The position numbers and the translations under genes are program-made. Under the pieces are notes generated by a model. That model was not told the origin of the DNA. It did no database searches and was given only the letters and a program-made list of their open reading frames with translations. Positions 34,152-42,945 of a DNA stretch of 64,000 bases are shown piece after piece. Position 1 is the stretch's first letter; the number at the start of each line of letters is the position of its first letter. Location of the stretch: the NCBI RefSeq assembly GCF_032918005.1, contig NZ_CP136628.1, forward strand, positions 1,659,501 through 1,723,500, in the 5' to 3' direction. Source of the stretch: Bradyrhizobium sp. NDS-1 (GTDB lineage: Bacteria > Pseudomonadota > Alphaproteobacteria > Rhizobiales > Xanthobacteraceae).

Positions 34152-35246
34152 CTACTGGGCCAGCAAGGCGTTCAGCTTCTCCTGCCCGTACTCTTCATTG
34201 GTGGATTTTCCGGCCGGCGAAGCCGCGCCCCAATAATCCGGGCTCCATTCGATCGCCTTCGAGACGTTGTCCGGGTTGTTGGCCCAGTAGCGCGCGAGCT
34301 TCTTGTCGGTCGCGGCCTCGAACACGACCTGGGAGGGAAGGGCGACCGGGAAGGTCGAGGTGAGTTGCGCCGCGCGCTTGGGTTCGAGCCGCCAGGACAA
34401 CAGCTTCAGCGCGTTATCATAGTTCGGCGCTCCCTTTGGGATCGAGAAGAAGTCGTAGTAGATGAAGCCCTGATTGAAGGTCAGCTCGATCGGGGCGCCC
34501 TCCAGGGCGAGCTTGCTCATCGAGCCGGTGTAGGCCATGCACATGTCGGCCTCGCCATCGAGCAGGAGCTGCGGCGGCTGAGCGGACGTCGTCCACCATT
34601 TGGCGATGTGCGGCTTGATTTCCTTGACCTTCTTCAACGCCCGCTCCATGTCGATCGGATAGAGCTTGCTCTTCTCCACGCCGTCGGCCATCAGCGCCGC
34701 CTCGAATACGAAACGCGGCCAGGCGGGCATGCAGCGCCGGCCGGGAAACTTCTTCACATCCCAGAAGTCGGCCCAGCTGGTCGGTACGTTCTCGCCCTTG
34801 TACTTGTCCTTGTTGTAGACGAGGCCGACGCCAATCACCTGCAAGGCCACGCCCTTCTTGCGCTTCAAATTGTCCGGCATTGCCGCCAGCGTCTGCTTCG
34901 CCGCGTCGGACAGCTTGGAATAGTCGATGTCGGCCAGACAGCAATCGCCGAGCAGCTTGGTCTCCTGGTCGAAGATGAACGTCAGGTCCCATTGCGCCTT
35001 GCCGGCTTCGGCCTGGGCCTTGATGCGTGGGCCGCTGCGGGCCTCCTGGACGGTGACCACCTTGATGCCGGTCTCCTTCTCGAAGGGGTCGTACATGACC
35101 TTGCGCAATGCATCGCCATAACCGCCGCCCGGGTCCTGCATGATCACGACGTTGCTCTGCGCTTGAGCCAGACCTGTCCCCATCGCGACGAACAGGGCCG
35201 AGGCCAGCACGGAAGCCGATAGTCGCAAGCGTTTCATTCCCAGCAT
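34152..35246 (-). CDS. ABC importer substrate-binding protein, polyamine/opine/Fe-type
   Basis: Periplasmic binding protein, 364 aa from an ATG preceded by GGAGG at 8 bases. A second ATG three codons later is possible. Signal peptide of about 27 residues ends GLAQAQ. Mature part: NVVIMQDPGGGYGDALRKVM and DPFEKETGIKVV, typical of the PotD/AfuA-like cluster D binding proteins. PTSWADFWDVKKFPGRR matches the PotD signature region. It is the last gene of the importer operon. The ligand is not readable from the sequence and need not be a polyamine. Confidence 0.88.
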   Translation of the reverse strand: MLGMKRLRLSASVLASALFVAMGTGLAQAQSNVVIMQDPGGGYGDALRKVMYDPFEKETGIKVVTVQEARSGPRIKAQAEAGKAQWDLTFIFDQETKLLGDCCLADIDYSKLSDAAKQTLAAMPDNLKRKKGVALQVIGVGLVYNKDKYKGENVPTSWADFWDVKKFPGRRCMPAWPRFVFEAALMADGVEKSKLYPIDMERALKKVKEIKPHIAKWWTTSAQPPQLLLDGEADMCMAYTGSMSKLALEGAPIELTFNQGFIYYDFFSIPKGAPNYDNALKLLSWRLEPKRAAQLTSTFPVALPSQVVFEAATDKKLARYWANNPDNVSKAIEWSPDYWGAASPAGKSTNEEYGQEKLNALLAQ

Positions 35247-35278
35247 TTTCTCTTCCTCCAGTTGAAACTTGATCTGCG

Positions 35279-37069
35279 TCACGTTGCCTTCCGCGACGTG
35301 GCGAGAACCGGTCGTGCAAGAGCTAGCCCGGCGACCACCAGCAGCACCTCCAGCGTCGAGACCACGGCCAGCACCGGATTGAGCCGATAATTGACGTCAC
35401 CCCACAGCATGAGTGGGAGCGTCTTCAGCTCCGCGCTCGACAGGAACAGCGTCAGCACCAACTCGTCGAACGAATGCAGGAAGGCGAAGAATGTCGCCGC
35501 AGCCAGGCCCGGCATGATGGCCGGCAGAGTCACCAGGCGGAACACCGTCAGGGACGACGCGCCATGGACGGAAGCCGCCTGTTCGAGCCTGGTATCGACG
35601 CCTTGAAGCGATGCGGACAGGATCACCACGACGAGGGGAAGGCCGCCGATCGCATGTGCCGCGGCAAGGCCGAAGACGGAGCCGACCAGGTCGAAACGCA
35701 GGAACAGGCTATAGAGCGACAGGCCGAGCACGACCGGAGGCACGATGATCGGACTTACGAGCAGCAGCATGATGGTGGACTTGCCGCGAATGCTGCTCCT
35801 GACGATGCCGAGGGCGGCCGACGCGCCCAGCACGATCGCGATTCCCGCCGACATCGCCGCAACCACCAACGAGGTCCAGAACGCCCGCATCCAGTTCGAA
35901 TCGGAAAAGAACTGATCGTACCAGCGCAAAGAGAAGCCCGGCGGCGGAAAGGTCAGATAGCTTGCGCTGCTGAAGGAAATGATCATCACCACGATGATCG
36001 GCAGGATGAGAATGGCAATGACCAGTCCGCCCATGAGGCGGACAGTCCAGGTCCCGAAGCTCGCCGGCAACCGCCCGAACAGCCTCAGAAGCGGCCAACC
36101 GATCACGTCGGCAGCTGAGGCGCCGAGACTGCGGCGGCTGGCATCGATAGCGTGGCGGTCTGTCGTCCTCGGTGTGGCCTCCGTCAGCTTGCGGCCGCCC
36201 CAGATGAACTCGAATCCGAGGAAGCGTCCGGCCACCGCGACCACGGCCAAAGTGATCGTCAGCAGCACCACACCCAACGCCTGCAGGAATCCCTCCGAGG
36301 TGACCGAGTCCGCCTGCTGGGTGATATGCATGGCAAACATCTGGTCGCCGGGACCACCGAGCAGGGTCGGCGTAATGAAGAATCCGATGGCGGCGACGAA
36401 GACGAGCAGGAAGCCGGCACCCATGCCGGGCAAGGTCAGGGGCAACATCACGCGCCAGAAAGCCGCAATGGGCCCGGCGCCGCTGGCCAGTGCCGCGCGC
36501 GTCAGGCTTTGATCGAGCCGCGCCACGCTGGAATAGATCGTCAGCACCATCAACGGCAGAAGCACCGCCGTCATGCCAAGAAGCACCGTGCCGCGATTGA
36601 ACAGAAGCTGCACGGGCTCGCTCAATATGCCGATCGACACCAGCATCTTGTTGACCGGCCCGTTGCGGCCGAGCAGGACCATCCAGGCGTAGGTCCGGAT
36701 CAGGATGGCGATGAAATAGGGCAGCACGATCGCGGTCGCGATCATGACCTGCGCTATGCCGCGACTGCGGTGAATGAGCAGCGCCGTCGGATATCCGAAC
36801 AGCAGGCACAGGCACGCAACGGTGACTGAGATCTGCATCGTGCGGACGAGCGAATCCCAATAGAGTGGTATCGCGAACACCCGCTCGAAGTAGGACGTCC
36901 AAGACGGCCCGCTCACGCTGATACGCATGAGATCGATCAGCGGCAGCAAGTAGATGAAGGCCAGGAAGGCGAGCGCAGGTAGGAGCAGCAGCGCCGGGTC
37001 CTTCAACTTCCTCACGAGATCGAGATTCGCGGGACGGTCTGCCTGGAGGCCGATCGATGCCGAGTTCAT
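35279..37069 (-). CDS. Fused two-domain ABC permease (PotB-PotC-like)
   Basis: Inner-membrane permease, 596 aa, in which both permease subunits of a PotBC-type importer are joined in one chain. The N-terminal half has six predicted TMs and the EAA-type loop (ALASGAGPIAAFWRVMLPLT), followed by GFFITPTLLGGPGDQMFAMH, as in PotB. A hydrophilic linker of about 60 residues follows. The C-terminal half begins with a TM and FPPPGFSLRWYDQFF and carries a second loop (ASVHGASSLTVFRLVTLPAI), as in PotC. The ATG overlaps the ATPase stop (ATGA). A single-gene fused permease is less common than two genes. Confidence 0.9.
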   Translation of the reverse strand: MNSASIGLQADRPANLDLVRKLKDPALLLLPALAFLAFIYLLPLIDLMRISVSGPSWTSYFERVFAIPLYWDSLVRTMQISVTVACLCLLFGYPTALLIHRSRGIAQVMIATAIVLPYFIAILIRTYAWMVLLGRNGPVNKMLVSIGILSEPVQLLFNRGTVLLGMTAVLLPLMVLTIYSSVARLDQSLTRAALASGAGPIAAFWRVMLPLTLPGMGAGFLLVFVAAIGFFITPTLLGGPGDQMFAMHITQQADSVTSEGFLQALGVVLLTITLAVVAVAGRFLGFEFIWGGRKLTEATPRTTDRHAIDASRRSLGASAADVIGWPLLRLFGRLPASFGTWTVRLMGGLVIAILILPIIVVMIISFSSASYLTFPPPGFSLRWYDQFFSDSNWMRAFWTSLVVAAMSAGIAIVLGASAALGIVRSSIRGKSTIMLLLVSPIIVPPVVLGLSLYSLFLRFDLVGSVFGLAAAHAIGGLPLVVVILSASLQGVDTRLEQAASVHGASSLTVFRLVTLPAIMPGLAAATFFAFLHSFDELVLTLFLSSAELKTLPLMLWGDVNYRLNPVLAVVSTLEVLLVVAGLALARPVLATSRKAT

Positions 37070-38220
37070 GCAAGCACCCAGCAGTCCGCGGCGCCCCAGC
37101 TCACATGCAGACGATCCCCGACGTTCGGCAATGGCCGGTCGGCCATGTCGGTGCACCGGATCAGGAGCGGATCTCCACCCTCCATTTGCGCCTCGATCCG
37201 CAGGATCTCGCCGAGGAAGATCGCAGACGTGACGCTGACGGGCGTCGAGTTGGCACTCGGCTCGTTCGACACGGCGATGCGTTCCGGACGCACGAGCACC
37301 GTTGCGCGCCCAACGTCGATCGTGTCCCGGCTTTCGGCGCTGAACACGTATCCTGCGCGATTCTTCATCGTCAGCGTCGAGCCGCGCTTCTGCAGAATCT
37401 CGGCCTCGATCAGATTGCTCTCGCCGACGAACGAGGCGACGAAACGATCGGTCGGATGCCGGTAGATGTCCACCGGGCGGCCGATTTGAACGATCCTGCC
37501 GGCGTTGAGTACCGCGATGCGGTCGCTCATCGTCAGGGCTTCGCCCTGGTCATGGGTGACGAACAGGATCGTGCTGCCGATGGTCCGGTGAAGGTCGCGG
37601 ATCTCGATCTGGATCTGCTCGCGCAACCGCCGGTCCAGGGCGCTGAGGGGCTCGTCCATCAGCACGACCTTGGGCCTCTTGACGATCGCGCGGGCGATTG
37701 CGACGCGCTGCTGCTGCCCGCCGGACATTTGCGAAGGAGACTTCGTCGCATGCTCCGTCAGCCGCATGATCTCCAGCGTTTCGGCGACGCGTCGCTCCGC
37801 AGTCGCCCGATCGACACCGGCCATGCGAAGCGGAAACGCGACGTTCTGGCTGACCGTCATGTTCGGAAACAGCGCGTAGCTCTGGAACACCATGCCGAAG
37901 CCGCGCTTGTGCGTCGGAACGTTGTGGACAGGCTTGCCGTCGACGAGGATCTCGCCGCTGTCGAGGCTCTGGAAGCCCGCCACGAGGTTCAGCAGCGTCG
38001 TCTTTCCGCTGCCGGAAGGGCCAAGAAGCGTGATGAATTCGCCCGGCTCGATGTCGATGCTGATGCGGTCGACCGCGTGGAAGCTGCCGTATCTTTTCAC
38101 TGCCTCGCGAACTGCGATGCTCGATCCGATGGCGTCGCGTTCCCGGCGGCGGCCGGTCGGCGACGTCCCAACGTTCGCATCGCCGGAGCGCATTGCGCGC
38201 AGAGCCGCGGGCTCACCCAT
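37066..38220 (-). CDS. ABC importer ATP-binding protein, PotA-like
   Basis: ATPase of the importer, 384 aa, first gene of its operon. It has a hydrophilic N-terminal extension of about 38 residues, then Walker A GPSGSGKTT, Q-loop FQSYALFPN, signature MSGGQQQRVAIARA, Walker B VVLMDEPLSALD, H-loop THDQGEA, and a C-terminal TOBE domain from about residue 285. GGAGGAGAG precedes the ATG. It faces the CoA-transferase gene across a 243-base region with a perfect operator just upstream. Confidence 0.92.
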   Translation of the reverse strand: MGEPAALRAMRSGDANVGTSPTGRRRERDAIGSSIAVREAVKRYGSFHAVDRISIDIEPGEFITLLGPSGSGKTTLLNLVAGFQSLDSGEILVDGKPVHNVPTHKRGFGMVFQSYALFPNMTVSQNVAFPLRMAGVDRATAERRVAETLEIMRLTEHATKSPSQMSGGQQQRVAIARAIVKRPKVVLMDEPLSALDRRLREQIQIEIRDLHRTIGSTILFVTHDQGEALTMSDRIAVLNAGRIVQIGRPVDIYRHPTDRFVASFVGESNLIEAEILQKRGSTLTMKNRAGYVFSAESRDTIDVGRATVLVRPERIAVSNEPSANSTPVSVTSAIFLGEILRIEAQMEGGDPLLIRCTDMADRPLPNVGDRLHVSWGAADCWVLA

Positions 38221-38236
38221 TCTCTCCTCCCAGATT

Positions 38237-38253
38237 GTTCTATATTGTAGAAC
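38237..38253 (-). promoter_or_regulatory. Operator dyad O1 for the ABC operon
   Basis: GTTCTATATTGTAGAAC, a perfect 6-5-6 dyad (GTTCTA, 5-base spacer, TAGAAC), 17 bases from the ATPase start. It is the exact reverse complement of O2 at 38433-38449. Position directly downstream of a TTGACA promoter fits repressor action. The IclR protein encoded at 33225-34037 is the natural candidate. Binding is inferred. Confidence 0.8.
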
Positions 38254-38265
38254 ACTATTCCAATT

Positions 38266-38294
38266 ATTGTTGGCGCAGCGCGCCGTCTTGTCAA
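38266..38294 (-). promoter_or_regulatory. Predicted sigma-70 promoter of the ABC operon
   Basis: On the minus strand, TTGACA (38294-38289) and AACAAT (38271-38266) are separated by 17 bases. The start of transcription would fall at about 38258, just before O1. Mirrors the plus-strand promoter. Confidence 0.65.
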
Positions 38295-38388
38295 GTCGAG
38301 CCGACCGCTCGCGGAACAATGGCGCCCCGCTGCGGCCCATGCGGAGGCGAGATCCCCTGTAGCCAAAGGCTTCGCCGACCAAGTCAGA

Positions 38389-38418
38389 TTGACAGTGTCG
38401 TCCGGATCCGCCTAACAT
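38389..38418 (+). promoter_or_regulatory. Predicted sigma-70 promoter of the CoA-transferase operon
   Basis: TTGACA at 38389-38394 and TAACAT at 38413-38418 with an 18-base spacer. The start of transcription would be near 38425, a few bases before O2. Confidence 0.65.
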
Positions 38419-38432
38419 AAACGTGGAATAGC

Positions 38433-38449
38433 GTTCTACAATATAGAAC
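38433..38449 (+). promoter_or_regulatory. Operator dyad O2 for the catabolic operon
   Basis: GTTCTACAATATAGAAC, the reverse complement of O1 with the same 17 bases, lying 15 bases before the CoA-transferase ATG and right after the predicted start of transcription. Strong case for one repressor controlling both directions. Confidence 0.8.
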
Positions 38450-38463
38450 AAGACGGGAGGATT

Positions 38464-39273
38464 ATGGTGTTGAGCGAGCCTCGCGCAATGGCGAAGCACA
38501 TCGAGCCGGGCATGCGTGTAGCGCTCCCGGTCGACTACGCCGGCGTCTCCATGGCGATGACGCGGCCCATCATCGAGCATGGTGCGGGCAATCTCGATCT
38601 CGTCTGCGTGCCAACCGGCGGATTGCAGGTGGACCAGCTTGTCGGCGCCGGTCTTGTCCGGACCGTGGAAACCAGCGCCGTGTCGCTGGGTGAAGCCGGT
38701 GCAGCGCCCCGGTTCAACGCTGCGGTCAAGGAGGGTGCCGTTCGACTGAAGGACGCAACGTGTCCTGCCATCCATGCCGGCCTGATGGCGGCGCAGAAGG
38801 GCAGCCCCTTCATGCCGCTCCGGGGGCTGATCGGAACGGATCTGCTCCGCCATCGCGACGATTGGCGCGTCGTCGACAATCCGCTGGCGGATGGAGGCGA
38901 TCCGATCGTGCTGATTCCTGCCATCAAGCCGGACCTCACGATCTTCCACGTGCCCATGGCTGATCGCTTCGGCAATGTCTGGATCGGCCGTCGACGCGAG
39001 CTCGCCGCAATGGCCTACGCTTCTCGCACCGTTCTGGTCACGGTGGAGCGAATCGTCGAGCAAAATCTGCTTGCCGACGAGATGAGCGCTGCCGGCGTGC
39101 TGCCGGCACTCTACGTCACGGCAGTTGCGCGCGCCCCGAAGGGGGCGTGGCCCTACGGTCTGTGGGGTGAATATCCGGCCGACAGCGCGGAGATCGCGCG
39201 CTATGCCAAGGCCGCGCGAACGGCGGACGGCTTCTCTGCCTATATGGCGCAGGCCCAGATGGAACCCGCGTGA
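38464..39273 (+). CDS. CoA-transferase family, subunit A
   Basis: A glutaconate/3-oxoadipate-type CoA-transferase subunit, 269 aa. It moves CoA between acids and so activates or releases the organic acid being degraded. It resembles the alpha-like chains (GAGNLDLVCVPTGGLQVDQL, then GLIGTDLLRH and ADRFGNVWIG). GGGAGG precedes the ATG. Its stop overlaps the next start (TGATG). It is the first gene of the operon controlled by O2. Substrate unknown. Confidence 0.78.
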   Translation: MVLSEPRAMAKHIEPGMRVALPVDYAGVSMAMTRPIIEHGAGNLDLVCVPTGGLQVDQLVGAGLVRTVETSAVSLGEAGAAPRFNAAVKEGAVRLKDATCPAIHAGLMAAQKGSPFMPLRGLIGTDLLRHRDDWRVVDNPLADGGDPIVLIPAIKPDLTIFHVPMADRFGNVWIGRRRELAAMAYASRTVLVTVERIVEQNLLADEMSAAGVLPALYVTAVARAPKGAWPYGLWGEYPADSAEIARYAKAARTADGFSAYMAQAQMEPA

Positions 39274-40031
39274 TGGCCGAAGTCCTCCCCCGCGAAGTGC
39301 TGATTTGCACGATCGCGCGGCTGCTCGACGGGGTCAGGCACGTCGCCGTAGGCGCCTCCTCTCCGATTCCTGCCGCCGGCGCGATGCTGCTGCGTGCCAT
39401 GAAGGAAGCGGGCGGCGCTGTCGGTCCACGCATCTCCATTCTCGGCTCTGTCGAGCATAATTTCTTCACCAACGGTTCGGCGGAGCTGTTCGATTGTGCC
39501 GGTCAGGGCCGGATCGATGCGTTCTTCCTCGGTGGCGGACAGATCGACGGCTTCGGCAACGTGAACCTCGTCGGCACCGGTGATTATCCGCGCTCCAGCG
39601 TGCGCTGGCCCGGCTCGTTCGGGTCGGCCTATCTCTACTTCGTCGTGCCGCGGGTCATTCTCTTCCGCGAGGAGCATACGCCCCGTGTCTTCGTCGAGCA
39701 CGTGGACTTCATCAGCGCGCCGGGCGTCAGTCCCGAGGGGGTCTTCCGGAGCGGCGGCCCCATTGCCCTCCTGACCGGCAAGGGACTCTTCCGCTTCGAC
39801 AAGACGCGGCCGGGGTTCGACCTGGAGAGCGTCCATCCCGGGCACGATCTCGCGGAGATCAAGCAAGCGACAGGATTCCGGTTTGGCCATGATGCCGAGC
39901 CGCGGCAGACCCCGCTGCCCGATCGATCGACGCTCGACCTGCTCCGCGGCCGTGTGTTCGACGAACTCGCCGAGACCTATCCCGAATTCGCCGCGCAGAT
40001 GCGGCGCGATCTCGCGGCGGTCGACGCATGA
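39273..40031 (+). CDS. CoA-transferase family, subunit B
   Basis: The paired subunit, 252 aa. SILGSVEHNFFTNGSAELFD and FFLGGGQIDGFGNVNLVGTG resemble the beta chain of glutaconate/3-oxoacid CoA-transferases, with GGGQID-GNVN typical. The usual catalytic Glu motif is not clear, so activity on a given pair of acids is uncertain. One-base overlap with subunit A, ATGA overlap with the next gene. The subunits are two genes as in other bacteria. Confidence 0.78.
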   Translation: MAEVLPREVLICTIARLLDGVRHVAVGASSPIPAAGAMLLRAMKEAGGAVGPRISILGSVEHNFFTNGSAELFDCAGQGRIDAFFLGGGQIDGFGNVNLVGTGDYPRSSVRWPGSFGSAYLYFVVPRVILFREEHTPRVFVEHVDFISAPGVSPEGVFRSGGPIALLTGKGLFRFDKTRPGFDLESVHPGHDLAEIKQATGFRFGHDAEPRQTPLPDRSTLDLLRGRVFDELAETYPEFAAQMRRDLAAVDA

Positions 40032-42340
40032 GCAGGATCAAGCGGATTCCGCATTGCAGCCATTGGGGTGCGTACACGATTCTCGTCGAGGACGATCGCA
40101 TCGTCGGTGTCGAGCCGTTCGAGCACGATCCGGCACCTTCCCCGATCATCCATTCCATTGCCGAATGGGCCAATCCCGAGCGGCGCGTGCTGCGACCGAT
40201 GGTTCGCTCGGGCTGGCTCGACAAGCGCGAAAAGAGCGATCGCCGCGGACGCGGCCGGGAGAAATTCGTCGCGGTCAGCTGGAACGAGGCGACGACGCTG
40301 GTCGCCGACGAAGTGCGCCGCGTTGCCGGTACGTTCGGCAACGCGTCGATCTTCGCGGGTTCCTATGGTTGGACCAATTCCGGCCGCCTGCATCATGCTT
40401 CCTCGCTTCTGAAGCGCATGCTCAATCTGGTGGGCGGCTTCACCAGGCACGTCGACACCTATTCGATCGCGGCAGGTCCCGTGATCCTGCGCCACACGCT
40501 CGGCAGCGACGACGCATGCGGCGGCCACGCCAATACGCTCGACACGATCGCGCAGCACACCGAGACGCTGGTGGTGTTCGGTGCTCTCTCGCCGCGAACC
40601 GCGCAAAACGAGGCCGGAGGAATTGGCAGCCATCGCCTCGAGACTTATCTCAGGAAAATCGTCGGACGCGGCGTCAAGGTCATCCACGTCTCGCCGCTGA
40701 AGGACGACCTGCCGGAGTGGGTCGATGCCGAATGGTGGCCGATCCGGCCGAACACGGATGCTGCGCTGATGCTCGGGCTTGCCGGCGAGATCGTGAAGGC
40801 GGGCCGGCACGATGCGGATTTCCTGGCGCGCTGCACCAGCGGCGCGGATCGTCTGCTTGGCTACCTGGAAGGCAAGCCGGATGGCGTGCGCAAGGAGGCT
40901 GCGTGGGCCGCGAACATCTGCGGCCTCGATGCGGACAGGATCGCGGCGCTGGCTAGCCGCCTGGTCGACACGCGGAGCATGCTGACGGTGAGCTGGAGCC
41001 TGCAGCGTGCACATCACGGCGAACAGCCGTTCTGGGCGGCGCTCGGACTTGCATCGGTTGTCGGCCAGATCGGGTTGCCGGGCGGCGGCGTCGGCTACGG
41101 CTACGCCTCCCTGGGCGGCGTCGGGGCACCGCTCAACCTTGGTCGCTCTCCTGCCATTTCACAGCTGACGAGACCGATCGACAGCTTCATTCCGGTGGCG
41201 CGGATCAGCGACATGCTGCTCAATCCCGGCAAGCCGTTCAGCTACGAAGGCGAGATCCGCACCTATCCGGATACGAGGCTGGTGTATTGGGCGGGCGGCA
41301 ATCCCTACCATCATCACCAGGACCTCAATCGCCTGTCGGAAGCCTGGACGAGGCCCGAAACGATCATCGTGCAGGACCCGATGTTCACGGCGACGGCCCA
41401 GCGGGCCGACATCGTGCTGCCGGCAACCACATCGATCGAGCGCAACGATCTTGCCGGCAATAGGCGCTCGGATTTCATCCTGGCGATGAAGAAGGCGATC
41501 GAGCCGCTGGGCCAATCCCGCTCCGACTTCGAGATCTTCAATGCGATCGCAGGCAGGCTCGGGGTGGCCGATCGGTTCAACGAAGGCCGGGACGAAATGG
41601 GCTGGGTCCGCCATCTCTATGAAGCCTGCCGCAGCGACGCCTCGCAGCGCTTCGGCTTCGCGATGCCGGATTTCGATGCGTTCTGGGAGGCCGGCTATGC
41701 CCGCTGCCCGGTCAAAGCAGGGCATACGTTCCTGTCCGACTTCCGCAACGAGCCCGAGGCGCATCCACTCAGAACCGAGAGTGGAAAGATCGTCCTCGGC
41801 AGCGAGACGTTGGCCAGGCTGGACTATGCCGATTGCCGCCCGCATCCCGCGTGGATCGAGCCGGCTGAATGGCTGGGCAACGCCGCCGAGGCGGGCCAGA
41901 TGCACCTCATCTCGCACCAGCCGGCCGGCCGTCTTCACAGCCAGCTCGAAACCGGCGCATCGAGCCGGGCCATGAAACGCAATGGCCGTGAACAGGCTCG
42001 CCTTCATCCTGACGACGCGGCCGCACTCGGCATCGCCGACGGCCGGACGATCCGCATCTGGAACCGCCGTGGCGAGTGCCTCGCGACGGCAGAGGTCACC
42101 GACAAGGTCCGTCAAGGCGTGCTGGTGCTTCCGACCGGCGCCTGGTTCACGCCGACCGGCAATAGCGGTCTGGAGGTCGCGGGCAATCCGAACGTGCTCA
42201 CGCTCGATATCGGCACATCCCAATTCGGCCAGGGCTGCTCGGCCCATACCTGCCTGGTGCGGGTCGAGCCCTACGCCGCCGATCGGCGCGATGCGTTCGA
42301 GGCCTATCAAGAAACGCTCGTCGCGCTTGCGGCAGTCTAA
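40028..42340 (+). CDS. Molybdopterin oxidoreductase, DMSO/TMAO/biotin-sulfoxide reductase family
   Basis: Probable Mo-bisMGD enzyme, 770 aa, without an Fe-S N-terminal Cys motif and without a Tat-type signal peptide, so cytoplasmic like BisC. Family motifs: SIFAGSYGWTNSGRLHHASS, IGLPGGGVGYGY, WAGGNPYHHHQDLNRL, DIVLPATTSIERNDL and GNPNVLTLDIGTSQFGQ. In BisC/TorA-like enzymes a Ser after GW-x is the Mo ligand. Here the order is GWTNSG, so Asn117 occupies that place and Ser118 comes one residue later. ATG overlaps the previous stop (ATGA). Physiological substrate unknown, and its place in a carbon-catabolic operon is unusual. Confidence 0.85.
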   Translation: MSRIKRIPHCSHWGAYTILVEDDRIVGVEPFEHDPAPSPIIHSIAEWANPERRVLRPMVRSGWLDKREKSDRRGRGREKFVAVSWNEATTLVADEVRRVAGTFGNASIFAGSYGWTNSGRLHHASSLLKRMLNLVGGFTRHVDTYSIAAGPVILRHTLGSDDACGGHANTLDTIAQHTETLVVFGALSPRTAQNEAGGIGSHRLETYLRKIVGRGVKVIHVSPLKDDLPEWVDAEWWPIRPNTDAALMLGLAGEIVKAGRHDADFLARCTSGADRLLGYLEGKPDGVRKEAAWAANICGLDADRIAALASRLVDTRSMLTVSWSLQRAHHGEQPFWAALGLASVVGQIGLPGGGVGYGYASLGGVGAPLNLGRSPAISQLTRPIDSFIPVARISDMLLNPGKPFSYEGEIRTYPDTRLVYWAGGNPYHHHQDLNRLSEAWTRPETIIVQDPMFTATAQRADIVLPATTSIERNDLAGNRRSDFILAMKKAIEPLGQSRSDFEIFNAIAGRLGVADRFNEGRDEMGWVRHLYEACRSDASQRFGFAMPDFDAFWEAGYARCPVKAGHTFLSDFRNEPEAHPLRTESGKIVLGSETLARLDYADCRPHPAWIEPAEWLGNAAEAGQMHLISHQPAGRLHSQLETGASSRAMKRNGREQARLHPDDAAALGIADGRTIRIWNRRGECLATAEVTDKVRQGVLVLPTGAWFTPTGNSGLEVAGNPNVLTLDIGTSQFGQGCSAHTCLVRVEPYAADRRDAFEAYQETLVALAAV

Positions 42341-42354
42341 CAGGAGCTTGCAAC

Positions 42355-42924
42355 ATGTCTGCGCCCGCCATCAGTCGCTTTCCCGTTCCCGACATCGCGA
42401 CGCTGCCGGAGGATATCCGCTCGCGGATCGAGGCGGTTCAGGAGAAGTCCGGCTTCGTCCCCAACGTCTTTCTGACGCTCGCGCATCGTCCTGACGAGTT
42501 CCGGGCCTTCTTCGCCTATCACGACGCTCTGATGGACAAGCCCGGGCCGATCACCAAGGCCGAGCGCGAGATGATCGTGGTCGCGACCAGCAGCGCCAAT
42601 CAATGCCAGTATTGTGTCGTCGCACACGGCGCCATCCTGCGCGTACGCGCGAAGAATCCGCTGATCGCGGATCAGGTCGCCGCCAATTATCGCAAGGCCG
42701 ATATCACCGCGCGGCAACGGGCGATGCTCGATTTCGCGATGAAGGTCTCGGCGCGCGCCTATGAGGTGGACGACTCTGACGTCCGGGATCTCAAAGGACA
42801 CGGATTCACCGAGGAGGACGTCTGGGACATCGCGGCCATCGCTGCCTTCTTCGGCATGTCGAACCGTCTCGCCAACGTCACCAGCATGCGTCCGAACGAC
42901 GAATTCTTTGCGATGGGCCGCTGA
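42355..42924 (+). CDS. AhpD-like/CMD-family peroxidase-related protein
   Basis: A 189-aa cytoplasmic protein of the alkylhydroperoxidase-like group. It has the paired Cys in CQYCVVAHGAI (CxxC plus downstream His), inside a helical domain beginning ITKAEREMIVVATSSANQ. N-terminal FVPNVFLTLAHRPDEFRAFF is typical of the peroxidase-related family. CAGGAGC precedes the ATG, 15 bases after the molybdoenzyme. It may handle oxidants or a decarboxylation step. Function is inferred only. Confidence 0.82.
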   Translation: MSAPAISRFPVPDIATLPEDIRSRIEAVQEKSGFVPNVFLTLAHRPDEFRAFFAYHDALMDKPGPITKAEREMIVVATSSANQCQYCVVAHGAILRVRAKNPLIADQVAANYRKADITARQRAMLDFAMKVSARAYEVDDSDVRDLKGHGFTEEDVWDIAAIAAFFGMSNRLANVTSMRPNDEFFAMGR

Positions 42925-42945
42925 GCGCCGCGAACGAGAACTGCA

